Of a stretch of 43,681 nt of DNA, positions 30,454-39,492 are shown in pieces (the stretch's first letter is position 1; every line of letters begins with the position of its first letter). The position numbers and the translations under genes were made by a program. Location: contig CANRHH010000020.1 in NCBI GenBank assembly GCA_947630375.1, positions 1 through 43,681 of the forward strand, read 5' to 3'. The notes below the pieces were generated by a model. That model did not search any database and was not told the origin of the DNA. It saw only the letters and a program-made list of their open reading frames with translations. The DNA comes from an uncultured Oscillospiraceae bacterium (lineage in GTDB: Bacteria > Bacillota > Clostridia > Oscillospirales > Oscillospiraceae).

Positions 30454-32658
30454 TCAGTTTGTCGTGTCGAAGCGGAGGGCCACTTTGAACAGGTCCCCAT
30501 CCACGGTCAGCTCCAGCTGGCTGCCCTGGAGCTGGGCCAGGCTCCGGGCGATGGAGAGGCCCAGGCCGCTGCCCTCGGTGTTCCGGGAGGTATCCCCCCG
30601 GACAAAGCGCTCCATCAGCTCGTCCCCGCTGATGTTCAGCTGGCTGCGGGAGATGTTGCGGAAGGTGACGAGAGCCTTTCTCCCCTCCCGCTCCAAGTTC
30701 AGATAGACCCGGGTCCCGGGCTGGGCGTACTTGCAGACGTTGTTCATCAGGTTATCGAAGATGCGCCAGGTGTGCCGCCCGTCGGCCAGCACGGTCACCG
30801 GCTCCTCCGGCTTTTTCACCACCAGCTCCAGCCCGGCGGCGGCCAGCTTCTCGGCGTACTCTCCCACCGTCTGGTCCAGCAGTACCCCCAGCTCGCAGTG
30901 CTCCAAATTGACCGACAGATTGCCGGTGCTGGCTTTGCTGGCTTCGATCAGATCATCGATCAGTTTTTTCAGCCGGGCGGACTGGCGGGACAGCACCTCG
31001 ATATATTCCCGCATCTTCTCGTTCTCCGGCTGCTCCTTCTCCAGCAGGTCCACATAGTTGATGATGCTGGTCAGGGGCGTCTTGATATCGTGGGACACGT
31101 TGGTGATGAGCTCGGTCTTGAAGCGCTCGCTCTTCATCCGCTCGTTCACGGCCCGGACCATGCCCTCCCGGATGTGGTTCAGGTCCTCGGCGCTGTCCTT
31201 GAAGTCCCCCCGGAGATACCGGGTGTCCACCACGGTATTCTCGTTGCCGTTGGCGATCTCTTTGATGCCCCGCTGGAGCCGCCGCAGGCAGAGGATGGCG
31301 TAAAAGAAGGCCAGGCTCAGCGCCGCGCTCCTCAGGAACCAGAGCACGACCTCCACTCCAAGGTCATACTCGGTGCTCATGATGACGATAAGCTCCGCAA
31401 AGAGCAGGACCGCCACAAACAGGATGGCCTTCCACAGCAGGGGGATCTTCCGCAGGAAGAGCTTCAGGACCCGGAAAAAGCCCCGGACCGCCCGCCAGCA
31501 CCAGCCCAGCACCGCCCGGGCGATCCGCCAGGCCCAGACCAGCAGCTTCCAGCACAGGCTGTTTTTGATCACCGTGCCCAGCTTCAGCCGGGTGGCAAAG
31601 CCCATGCACAGCCATACGGCCAGCAGGAGTCCTGCGACCAAGAGCAGCACGCCGCAGGTGAAGAAAAACGGGTCAAAGCTCTGGACCCCCACCGCTTCGT
31701 CCAGGATCTCTATGCTGAAATAGGCGCACCAGCAGGTCCCGGCCCCCACGGCCGCGGCGAACAGATCGGAGGGCAGCTTGTCGGAGAAGTTGGGGACCAC
31801 CTCATCCCCGCCGCCCCGGTGCCCGGCGGCGCACATCAGGAACACGAACAGCAGCACACAGAGAAGCAGCGCGCCCAGGGCGCCCCACAGAAGGGCGTAG
31901 CGGACCGGCTGCAGCGTGTTGTACAGGTCCATCAAGATCTGATCCCAGCCTGTCAGCGGGGCGATCAGGCAGCCGGTGAGGGTATAGGTGTAGACCAGAT
32001 CCTCCTGGGGCGGCTCCCGGTATCCGGCGGGGATCTCGGGGATCTTTTTGGTGCCGTCCTCCTTGACGTCCTCCTCTTCCCCGCTCACCGGCGGGAAAGA
32101 GCTGTACCCGTATTTTGTGGAGCCCCGGTCATATTCTTCAGGCGGGGTGCCCAGGTACTCCACCAGGGGCTTGTTGATATACAGCGGCACGCTGTTCTGG
32201 ATGGTGTTGCCCCACCATACGCTGTTCTGGTCATCATAGCCTGCCACGTTGATCCTGTACAGGGTCTCCGTCTCGGTGGTCTCCTGGTATTCCGCCACAT
32301 ATTTCAGCCGGCCAGTGCCGCTCCAGAGGACCGTCTCTCCCTCGGTCTGTCCGACGAGGGTCTTTCCGTCCTCGTCGGTGAGGGTATAGCGGAAATCGTC
32401 AAACAGGACAAAGTTCAGGCCGTCCGTATCCTTCAGCTCCGGGTCATACAGCAGCCGCTCCGAGACCATGGCCATGGCGGAGCGCAGCTTGCTCTGCCCC
32501 AGCCGGTCCAGCAGCTCCTCCGAGGTGCCGCCGTTGTAGGCCCCGAGGTCATAGAGGAACACGCCGCCTAAAACGCAGGCGCCCAGACACAGGGCCAGCG
32601 CCACCAACAGCAGGATCGCCAGCACCTTGACCGGGGTGCTGCCTCTGAGCTTTTTCAT
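30454..32658 (-). CDS. sensor histidine kinase with large multi-pass membrane sensor
   Basis: A 734-residue kinase. It has an N-terminal transmembrane segment (about 10-33), an extracytoplasmic region (about 35-240), five or so further transmembrane segments up to about 460, a HAMP-like linker, the dimerisation His in LITNVSHDIKTPLTSI (about residue 520), N box DNLMNNVCKYA and G2 box GSGLGLSIARSL. A classical DxGxG (G1) box is not evident between them; the place is taken by RNISRSQLNISGDELMERF, a pattern I associate with VanS-like clostridial kinases. It overlaps the response regulator by ATGA, so the two are partners. The signal sensed is unknown. Confidence 0.9.
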   Translation of the reverse strand: MKKLRGSTPVKVLAILLLVALALCLGACVLGGVFLYDLGAYNGGTSEELLDRLGQSKLRSAMAMVSERLLYDPELKDTDGLNFVLFDDFRYTLTDEDGKTLVGQTEGETVLWSGTGRLKYVAEYQETTETETLYRINVAGYDDQNSVWWGNTIQNSVPLYINKPLVEYLGTPPEEYDRGSTKYGYSSFPPVSGEEEDVKEDGTKKIPEIPAGYREPPQEDLVYTYTLTGCLIAPLTGWDQILMDLYNTLQPVRYALLWGALGALLLCVLLFVFLMCAAGHRGGGDEVVPNFSDKLPSDLFAAAVGAGTCWCAYFSIEILDEAVGVQSFDPFFFTCGVLLLVAGLLLAVWLCMGFATRLKLGTVIKNSLCWKLLVWAWRIARAVLGWCWRAVRGFFRVLKLFLRKIPLLWKAILFVAVLLFAELIVIMSTEYDLGVEVVLWFLRSAALSLAFFYAILCLRRLQRGIKEIANGNENTVVDTRYLRGDFKDSAEDLNHIREGMVRAVNERMKSERFKTELITNVSHDIKTPLTSIINYVDLLEKEQPENEKMREYIEVLSRQSARLKKLIDDLIEASKASTGNLSVNLEHCELGVLLDQTVGEYAEKLAAAGLELVVKKPEEPVTVLADGRHTWRIFDNLMNNVCKYAQPGTRVYLNLEREGRKALVTFRNISRSQLNISGDELMERFVRGDTSRNTEGSGLGLSIARSLAQLQGSQLELTVDGDLFKVALRFDTTN

Positions 32659-33353
32659 GTCTGTTTTCCCCCTTCGATCTTATAGCCCTGGCCCCAGACC
32701 GCCTTGATGTACCGGGGCTCGGCCGGGTTGATCTCCACCTTTTCCCGCAGGTGCCGGATGTGCACCGCCACGGTGCTCTCCGCCCCGTAGGGCTCGTCCG
32801 CCCAGACCTTGCGAAAGATGGCCTTGGGCGAAAAGACCTGCCCCGGGTGCTCCATCAGCAGCCTCAGAATGCCGTACTCCGTGGGGGTCAGGCTCACCCG
32901 CTCCCCGTCTACGGTGACCTCTTTGCTCCGGTCGTCCAGGCAGATGTTGCCGATGGTGAGGGCCCCGTCCTGGACCGCCCCGCCCCCCAGCTGCATATAG
33001 CGCCTCAGCTGGGAGCGGACCCGGGCCAGCAGCTCCACCGGGTTGAAGGGCTTGGTGATATAATCGTCGGCCCCTACGTTCAGCCCCAGGATCTTGTCCG
33101 TGTCCTCCCCCTTGGCGGTCAGCAGGATCACGGGCACGTTGCTGTCCTTGCGCAGCTCCACCATGGCGCTGATCCCGTCCATCTCCGGCATCATGATATC
33201 CATGAGCACCAGGTGGATATCCTCCTCGGCCTTGACGCGCAGGGCCTCCCGGCCGCTGTAGGCGGAAAAAGTCCTGTAGCCCTCCGCCTCCAGGTATATT
33301 TTCAGAGCGGAGACGATGTCCCGCTCATCGTCGCAGATCAGGATGTTATACAC
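32655..33353 (-). CDS. OmpR/PhoB-type response regulator
   Basis: A 232-residue regulator. The receiver domain (1-115) has acidic DD8-9, phospho-acceptor Asp52 in LVLMDIMMPEMDG, Thr in ILLTAKG and Lys in DYITKPFNP. The C-terminal winged helix includes LTPTEYGILRLLMEHPGQVFS and VAVHIRHLREKVE. It is the first gene of the two-component operon and overlaps the kinase start. The site before the gene contains an OmpR-type direct repeat, so autoregulation is plausible. RBS is GAGGTGA. Confidence 0.95.
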   Translation of the reverse strand: MYNILICDDERDIVSALKIYLEAEGYRTFSAYSGREALRVKAEEDIHLVLMDIMMPEMDGISAMVELRKDSNVPVILLTAKGEDTDKILGLNVGADDYITKPFNPVELLARVRSQLRRYMQLGGGAVQDGALTIGNICLDDRSKEVTVDGERVSLTPTEYGILRLLMEHPGQVFSPKAIFRKVWADEPYGAESTVAVHIRHLREKVEINPAEPRYIKAVWGQGYKIEGGKQT

Positions 33354-33391
33354 GCTCTCTCACCTCGCGTTTTTATTGTACACAAAGCGCT

Positions 33392-33431
33392 CTTAAAAAC
33401 CAAGAGCCAAAATTTTTAAGATTTGTTTAAG
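33392..33431. promoter_or_regulatory. candidate operator for the response regulator
   Basis: Two TTTAAG hexamers on the plus strand (33415-33420 and 33426-33431) are 11 bp apart, the hexamer-N5-hexamer layout bound by OmpR-family dimers. An inverted partner CTTAAAAA (33392-33399) mirrors TTTTTAAG (33413-33420). The set lies about 40-80 bp upstream of the regulator start, beside a TACAAT -10-like box at 33374-33382 or so. Confidence 0.5.
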
Positions 33432-33440
33432 GAGAGCCCC

Positions 33441-33488
33441 AAAACGCAAAACAGCTCCCCGGCACCTGGGGAGCTGTTTGAGCGTTTT
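33441..33488. terminator. double-stem terminator-like hairpin
   Basis: Outer arms AAAACGC / GCGTTTT and inner arms AAACAGCTCCCC / GGGGAGCTGTTT. It separates the two-component operon from the repeat region and may stop the lepA-DUF559 transcript coming from the right. Confidence 0.6.
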
Positions 33489-33540
33489 CATTTTGCCGCG
33501 CTCTCGGCTCCCCTGCGTAAGGGGAGCTGTCAGCGGCGGA

Positions 33541-33630
33541 GCCGCTGACAGAGGGGTCGCCGCTGACAGAGGGGTCGCCGCTGACAGAGGGGTCGCCGCT
33601 GACTGAGGGGTCGCCGCTGACTGAGGGGAC
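33541..33630 (+). repeat. five tandem copies of an 18-bp unit
   Basis: The unit GCCGCTGACAGAGGGGTC occurs exactly three times (33541-33594), then twice with GACTGA for GACAGA (33595-33630, the last ending GGGGAC). The first copy also pairs with the preceding CTGTCAGCGGC to form a hairpin together with AGGGGAGC upstream. The array looks like slippage expansion of the right arm of a common intergenic palindrome. Confidence 0.9.
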
Positions 33631-33676
33631 GCTTCTTTTTATATGTGGCCGGATCGGTTTCAGCCGTTCAGAACAA

Positions 33677-33733
33677 CCCCTCCGCCTCGCTGCCGCTCGG
33701 CACCTCCCCTTGCTCAGGGGAGGCAAGGGCGGC
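33677..33733. repeat. palindromic intergenic repeat
   Basis: On the minus strand: GCCTCCCC...GGGGAGG followed by GTGCCGAGCGGCAG and GAGGCGGAGGGGTTG. Such hairpin sequences (CTCCCCTnnnnAGGGGAG followed by CTGAGGGGTTG-like ends) recur in Oscillospiraceae intergenic regions from my memory. A related left half is found at 33501-33550. Confidence 0.5.
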
Positions 33734-33792
33734 ATGCCATAAAGTGCGTTTTAAGATATCCCGGAGAGAGATATAGATTTCGCATTTCCCGG

Positions 33793-34164
33793 TCATAGAT
33801 TGCCGGAGGCCATCCGCTGTTTTACCATCTCGTCGATCTGTTCGCACACCCCTCTGAAGTTTCTCCGAATTTCGTTGTTGGCAATCCGCAGTACCTTTAA
33901 GCCGTAAGACTCCAAAAAGGCCGTCCGCTCTTTGTCCATGGCCAGGTTGGGCTCCTCATAATGCTGCGACCCGTCCACTTCAACGACAAGGCCGGCCGAA
34001 GCGCAGTAAAAATCCGCAATATATCTGCCCAAAATTTTTTGCCGCGTAAATTTGGCCGGATAGTCGCGCAAAAAGCCATACCAGAGGCGGCGCTCCTCCT
34101 CCGTCATATTCTTCCGAAGCTGTCTCGCCACCGGTACAAGCTTGTGATTTCCTTTTCGTTCCAC
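33793..34164 (-). CDS. DUF559 domain nuclease-like protein
   Basis: A 123-residue protein of the DUF559 family (Vsr/restriction-endonuclease-like fold). It has LRKNMTEEERRLWYGFLRD, RYIADFYCASAGLVVEVDGSQHYE with the Asp and Glu-x-Asp positions of a PD-(D/E)xK-like site, and ESYGLKVLRIANNEI. It lies 6 bases after lepA on the same strand and is therefore read from the lepA transcript. The GC content is clearly lower than in lepA. DUF559 genes move easily and have no fixed role. Confidence 0.85.
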   Translation of the reverse strand: MERKGNHKLVPVARQLRKNMTEEERRLWYGFLRDYPAKFTRQKILGRYIADFYCASAGLVVEVDGSQHYEEPNLAMDKERTAFLESYGLKVLRIANNEIRRNFRGVCEQIDEMVKQRMASGNL

Positions 34165-34170
34165 TGGCTT

Positions 34171-35976
<1,806 letters not shown>

Positions 35977-36028
35977 TTTTGACCCCCAGGCGCTTTCGCG
36001 CAAGAAAAAAGCTTCGGTGGATGTTCGT

Positions 36029-36057
36029 ATTATACCCGGGAAGCCGCTCTTTGTAAA
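36029..36057 (-). promoter_or_regulatory. promoter of lepA
   Basis: TTTACA (36052-36057), 17-bp spacer, perfect TATAAT (36029-36034) on the minus strand, about 50 bases before the lepA ATG. Confidence 0.88.
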
Positions 36058-36090
36058 GGACAAGTTTGGCGCCGGGCGGGCTCTTTTCCG

Positions 36091-36135
36091 GCAAAAGGCC
36101 CCGGAGATCCCTTCTCGATCTCCGGGGCCTTTTGC
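36091..36135 (-). terminator. terminator after the XRE regulator gene
   Basis: A perfect 19-bp stem (GCAAAAGGCCCCGGAGATC, 7-base loop) in which the 3' arm ends in CCTTTTGC. It separates the XRE gene from the lepA promoter. Confidence 0.8.
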
Positions 36136-36188
36136 TGTCTCTCACTCATATTGTCCAGGTGCTGTTGGAGAAGGCGCAGATGCCGGTT

Positions 36189-36509
36189 TTACGCCAGGTC
36201 GCCTTCCACGTCGTCCAGCGCCATATCCGCCCGGTCCAGCATGGACCGGACCTGGGCCAGCAGGGCCCGGGCCGTGGACAGATCTCCCGCGTGGGGTTCG
36301 TCTGAACGGCAGAGGAGGTAGTCGGCGGTCACGCCGTAGTAGTCGCAAGCCCGGCGGACAAAATCCAGCCCCGGTTCCCGGGCGCCGTTTTCATAGTGAC
36401 TCAGCAGCGCCTGGCTGATGCCCAGACTCTCCGCTGCCATACGTTGGCTGATATTCTTCTCGTGGCGTAGAGCAGAGAGTGTTCCCTGAAAGCTTCTCAT
36501 GGTATTCAC
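36189..36509 (-). CDS. XRE-family transcriptional regulator
   Basis: A 106-residue DNA-binding protein. The Cro/C1-type HTH covers about residues 8-60: LSALRHEKNISQRMAAESLGISQALLSHYENG and the SlrR-like YYGVTADYLL. The C-terminal part is helical and acidic. The start is taken as GTG 36509, 10 bases after AAGGAG; ATG 36500 is an alternative. An ATG at 36530 lies upstream of the ribosome binding site and is rejected. It is a single-gene unit with a 5' leader of about 160 bases. Its targets are not identifiable here. Confidence 0.88.
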   Translation of the reverse strand: MNTMRSFQGTLSALRHEKNISQRMAAESLGISQALLSHYENGAREPGLDFVRRACDYYGVTADYLLCRSDEPHAGDLSTARALLAQVRSMLDRADMALDDVEGDLA

Positions 36510-36673
36510 GTTTACACCGCTCCTTAGCATTTATTCTCAAAGGCAATACCCGTAGGGCACCGGCAAAAACCGCCCAAGCACCCTTGAAGATTCCTTTGGA
36601 TGAGAAGAACAGGTCTGTCACGTCATTTTCTTGGCGAATGACGCCTCAGCCTTGTTCTATTCAGGTTGCCCGT

Positions 36674-36702
36674 ATTATATCCGTCTCCGGCGGCTTTGTA
36701 AA
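36674..36702 (-). promoter_or_regulatory. promoter of the XRE regulator
   Basis: TTTACA (36697-36702), 17-bp spacer, perfect TATAAT (36674-36679) on the minus strand. The leader to 36509 is unusually long. No operator palindrome was recognised in it. Confidence 0.8.
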
Positions 36703-36731
36703 GAAAAATTTTACTCATTTTTCGATTATTC

Positions 36732-36760
36732 TTGAAAAATAAGAGAGGTCGTGATACATT
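36732..36760 (+). promoter_or_regulatory. promoter of pta
   Basis: TTGAAA (36732-36737), 17-bp spacer ending TGA, TACATT (36755-36760). This gives an extended -10 arrangement about 70 bases before the pta start. Confidence 0.6.
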
Positions 36761-36831
36761 ATACAATGGTTTTAAGTAAATAGCCGGTTAGGAATATCAT
36801 CCGGGCTTAGAAAAAATTGGAGGTATTTGAA

Positions 36832-37830
36832 ATGTTTGAGAATTTGGTCGAAATCCTGAAAGCAAATCCCCGCAAGATCGTCTACACCGAGGGCCCCGAC
36901 GCGCGCATCCTGGAATCTGCCGCCCGTTTGAAAAAAGACGGTTTCCTGACCCCCATCCTGGTGGGCAACGTGGAAGAAGTCAAGGCCGCGGCCGCCAAGG
37001 GCGGTTTTGATATCGACGGTCTGGAGATCATCGACCCGGCCACCTACGAGGGCATGGACGAGATGGTGGAGACCATGGTAGCCCTGCGCAAGGGCAAGAT
37101 GACCGCGGAGGACTGCCGGGCCGCGCTCCAGAAGGGCAACTATTTCGGCACCATGCTGGTGAAGATGGGCAAGGCCGACGCGCTCCTGGGCGGCGCCACC
37201 TACTCCACTGCCGACACCGTGCGCCCCGCGCTGCAGCTGGTGAAGACCAAGCCTGGTGCCAACCTGGTCAGCTCTTGCTTTATCCTGGTCCGGGGCGAGG
37301 AGATGCTGGCCATGGGCGACTGCGCCATCAACATAGATTATCAGGACAAGCTGGACAAGGAGGGCAACGTGGTCCTCACCGCCGCCCAGCAGCTGGCTGA
37401 GGTGGCCGTAGCCACCGCCGGGACCGCCAAGGTCTTCGGCATGGACCCGAAGGTGGCCATGCTGTCCTATTCCACCAAGGGCTCCGGCAAGGGGGCCAAC
37501 GTGGACCTGGTGCGGGACGCTACCGCCGCCGCCAAGGCTCTGGCCCCGGATCTGGCCATCGACGGGGAGATGCAGTTTGACGCCGCCGTGTCCCCGGTGG
37601 TGGGCCAGCTGAAGTTCCCGGGCAGCAAGGTTGCCGGCTATGCCAACACCTTCATTTTCCCGGAGATCCAGTCCGGCAACATTGGCTATAAGATCGCCCA
37701 GCGGCTGGGCGGCTTCGCGGCCTTTGGCCCCATTCTCCAGGGCCTGAACGCCCCCATCAATGACCTGTCCCGCGGCTGCGACGCGGAGGAGGTCTACCAG
37801 ATGTCCATCATCACCGCCGCGCTGGCGTAA
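36832..37830 (+). CDS. pta: phosphate acetyltransferase
   Basis: A 332-residue cytoplasmic enzyme that interconverts acetyl-CoA and acetyl phosphate, the step before acetate formation by AckA. MFENLVEILKANPRKIVYTEG, GGATYSTADTVRPALQLVKTKPG and MLSYSTKGSGKG are classical Pta (short form) motifs. GGAGGT (36819-36824) is 7 bases before ATG 36832; a TTG 15 bases upstream lies before this site and is rejected. ackA is not in this window and must be elsewhere. A hairpin and a new promoter follow. Confidence 0.96.
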   Translation: MFENLVEILKANPRKIVYTEGPDARILESAARLKKDGFLTPILVGNVEEVKAAAAKGGFDIDGLEIIDPATYEGMDEMVETMVALRKGKMTAEDCRAALQKGNYFGTMLVKMGKADALLGGATYSTADTVRPALQLVKTKPGANLVSSCFILVRGEEMLAMGDCAINIDYQDKLDKEGNVVLTAAQQLAEVAVATAGTAKVFGMDPKVAMLSYSTKGSGKGANVDLVRDATAAAKALAPDLAIDGEMQFDAAVSPVVGQLKFPGSKVAGYANTFIFPEIQSGNIGYKIAQRLGGFAAFGPILQGLNAPINDLSRGCDAEEVYQMSIITAALA

Positions 37831-37848
37831 ATTTCCTGAAAAATGTCT

Positions 37849-37873
37849 CGCGGAGGGGCAAAGCCCCTCCGCG
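37849..37873 (+). terminator. hairpin after pta
   Basis: An 11-bp stem (CGCGGAGGGGC, loop AAA) 18 bp past the pta stop. It has no T tract, so it may only partly stop transcription. Confidence 0.55.
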
Positions 37874-37878
37874 TGGAC

Positions 37879-37907
37879 TTGACAAAAAGGTGTAAACAGG
37901 TTAAAAT
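37879..37907 (+). promoter_or_regulatory. strong promoter upstream of the structured RNA and tadA
   Basis: A perfect TTGACA (37879-37884), 17-bp spacer and TAAAAT (37902-37907, 5 of 6). The predicted start is at about 37914, in front of the structured RNA. tadA starts 144 bases later. Confidence 0.85.
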
Positions 37908-37913
37908 AGCATT

Positions 37914-38005
37914 GTAAAAAGGCGCTGCCGGTAAACGGTCAGCCCCTCATCAGATGTACGAAGTAATCGCCAAACTTTAGAGGGGTTGGGCGGTTACTTC
38001 TTTTT
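37914..38005 (+). ncRNA. candidate small structured RNA or tadA leader
   Basis: About 92 bases from the predicted start to a terminator made of GAAGTAATCGCC (37960-37971) and GGCGGTTACTTC (37989-38000), followed by TTTTT. A second pairing, CCCCTC (37943-37948) with GAGGGG (37980-37985), crosses this stem. It would form either an H-type pseudoknot or an alternative to the terminator. A third hairpin lies at 37924-37943. It could be an independent sRNA, an antisense (type I antitoxin-like) RNA, or an attenuator/riboswitch of tadA. It matches no riboswitch class I can name. Confidence 0.55.
37921..37945 (-). terminator. minus-strand terminator inside the RNA locus
   Basis: Read leftward: GGCTGACCG, loop TTTAC, CGGCAGCGCC, then TTTTTAC. 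It is a good terminator for a minus-strand transcript, but no gene on the minus strand leads into it. A short reading frame, ending KEVTAQPL at a stop codon at 37977-37979, lies just before it. Confidence 0.5.
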
Positions 38006-38057
38006 GGCCTGTATAAACGATTGCCAAACAGAGCCTGTTGTCAAGTGAGGAGAACGT

Positions 38058-38507
38058 ATGACCAGAGAAGAGCAGATGTCCCTGGCCCTGGAGCTGGCGG
38101 CCCAGGCGGCCCAGGCGGGAGAAGTGCCCGTGGGCTGCGTGGTGACGGACGCGGAGGGCCGGGTGCTGGGCCGGGGCCGGAACCGCCGGGAGGAGCGGGG
38201 CGACGCCACCGCCCACGCGGAGTTGGAGGCCATCCGCCAGGCCTGCCAGGCTGTAGGCGACTGGCGCCTGGAGGGCTGCACCCTGACCGTGACGCTGGAG
38301 CCCTGCCCCATGTGCGCCGGGGCCATCATCAACGCCCGCATTCCCCAGGTGGTCTTTGGGGCCCGGGAGGCGCTGTCCGGCTCCTGCGGCAGTGTGATCG
38401 ACCTGTTTTCCGAGCGCTACGGCCACCGGCCCGCCGTTTTCGGCGGTGTCCGGGAAGCGGAATGCGCCGCCCTCCTGCGGGACTTTTTTAAAACCAAACG
38501 TCCATAA
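38058..38507 (+). CDS. tadA: tRNA-specific adenosine deaminase TadA
   Basis: A 149-residue zinc deaminase that converts wobble A34 to inosine in tRNA-Arg(ACG). His53-Ala-Glu55 (TAHAELEAI) and Cys83/Cys86 in LEPCPMCAGA form the zinc/catalytic site; RxPQVVFGARE follows. Length is normal. ATG 38058 follows GTGAGGAG by 6 bases. The nearest visible promoter is the one at 37879-37907, so tadA is probably reached through the RNA terminator at 38000. Confidence 0.95.
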   Translation: MTREEQMSLALELAAQAAQAGEVPVGCVVTDAEGRVLGRGRNRREERGDATAHAELEAIRQACQAVGDWRLEGCTLTVTLEPCPMCAGAIINARIPQVVFGAREALSGSCGSVIDLFSERYGHRPAVFGGVREAECAALLRDFFKTKRP

Positions 38508-38551
38508 CACGCCAAAACGCCCCTCCTCCCGGAGGGGCGTTTTGGCGTGTT
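38506..38551. terminator. bidirectional terminator between tadA and the kinase gene
   Basis: A perfect 21-bp stem (AACACGCCAAAACGCCCCTCC, loop TCCC), overlapping the tadA stop and ending 3 bp before the stop of the convergent kinase gene. Confidence 0.85.
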
Positions 38552-38553
38552 CG

Positions 38554-39489
38554 CTAATATTCATAGATCCCGCCGCCGATGAACTCCCTGAGCAGAGAGT
38601 CGTCGGCGACATATTTTTCCTCGATATGCCCGAAGAGCTGGATGGCCGGCAGCACCGCCCGCAGCTCCTCAAAGCGCTCGATCCCCTCCGGCACGGAGCG
38701 GAACAGCTCCGTGGCAGTGGCGTTGAACACCGCCGGCTCATAGGGCAGGGAGGTATCCAGCTGCAGATCCGCCTTTTCCTTAAAGGGCGAGATGTTCAGC
38801 TTCTCCCCCCGGCGCACGTTGGCCCACATGGCCATGGTCTCCGCCGGGTCCGAGCCCCGGAACTTATAGTCCCGCACCATACGCCGCACCAGGCGGAACC
38901 AGGTCCGCTTAAAGACCACCTTGCCCTCGAAGAGCACGTCGCTGCGGGCGGAGATATAGAGCTTGAAGGCCTCCGGATGCTTTTCGGTGATCCGGTCATT
39001 CAGGGCGTGGATCCCCTCAAAAATGACGATCTCGTCCGGCCCCAGCTTGATGGATTTGGACGGCTCCTGGACCCGCATCCGCCGGGAGAACTCGTATTTG
39101 GGCACAAAGATCCGCTCGCCCCTGGCCAGCTGGCTGAAATGCCGGTCCATCAGCTCCATGTCCAGGCACAGGGGGGACTCCAGGTCCATCTCCCCCGCCG
39201 GCGTCCGGGGCACGGTGGCCGGGTCGATGGTCTTGAAATAGTCGTCCATGGCCACATAGTGGGTCCCTACACCCCGGCGCTTGAGCTCGTCGGCAATTTT
39301 CATGGCCGTGGTGGTCTTGCCGGAACCGGAGGGGCCCGAGAGGAGCACGATGGGGCTGCTCTTCCGGTTTTGGAGGATCTTCTCCGCCACTAAGGCCACC
39401 TTTTTCTGATATTGCGCGTCCCCTTCCTGCACAAAGGCCAGCGGGTCGGACACGGTCTTAAAGTTGATCTCCTGTAATTGATACGCCAT
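38554..39489 (-). CDS. uridine kinase-like nucleoside kinase
   Basis: A 311-residue P-loop kinase of the phosphoribulokinase/uridine kinase family. Walker A is LLSGPSGSGKTTTAM (about 49-63), followed by YVAMDDYFKT and a Glu-Gly-Ile in VIFEGIHALND. A short N-terminal helical region precedes the kinase domain, and the C-terminus carries a longer extension than in Udk. It resembles the Udk-type domains of clostridial threonyl-tRNA-synthetase-like kinases. The ATG has AAGGAGG inside the 3' end of hemZ, so the two genes are coupled. Substrate is probably uridine/cytidine, not proven. Confidence 0.87.
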   Translation of the reverse strand: MAYQLQEINFKTVSDPLAFVQEGDAQYQKKVALVAEKILQNRKSSPIVLLSGPSGSGKTTTAMKIADELKRRGVGTHYVAMDDYFKTIDPATVPRTPAGEMDLESPLCLDMELMDRHFSQLARGERIFVPKYEFSRRMRVQEPSKSIKLGPDEIVIFEGIHALNDRITEKHPEAFKLYISARSDVLFEGKVVFKRTWFRLVRRMVRDYKFRGSDPAETMAMWANVRRGEKLNISPFKEKADLQLDTSLPYEPAVFNATATELFRSVPEGIERFEELRAVLPAIQLFGHIEEKYVADDSLLREFIGGGIYEY

Positions 39490-39492
39490 GCT

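Noticed and set aside
30772-32571. A 599-codon plus-strand frame opposite the histidine kinase
   Set aside because: Antisense of a clear kinase gene; rich in Gln, His, Gly and Pro with no domain.
33541-33630. Possible CRISPR array
   Set aside because: Units are directly adjacent without spacers, only 18 bp long, and no cas genes are present.
33427-33735. Minus-strand frame encoding SGDPSV repeats
   Set aside because: It exists only because the 18-bp repeat is a multiple of three; no ribosome binding site, and the region consists of palindromes and a terminator.
37977-38741. 254-codon minus-strand frame opposite tadA
   Set aside because: Antisense to tadA. Only its last 20 or so codons lie in the RNA locus; no start or ribosome binding site for a small toxin remains, so it is not listed as a gene.
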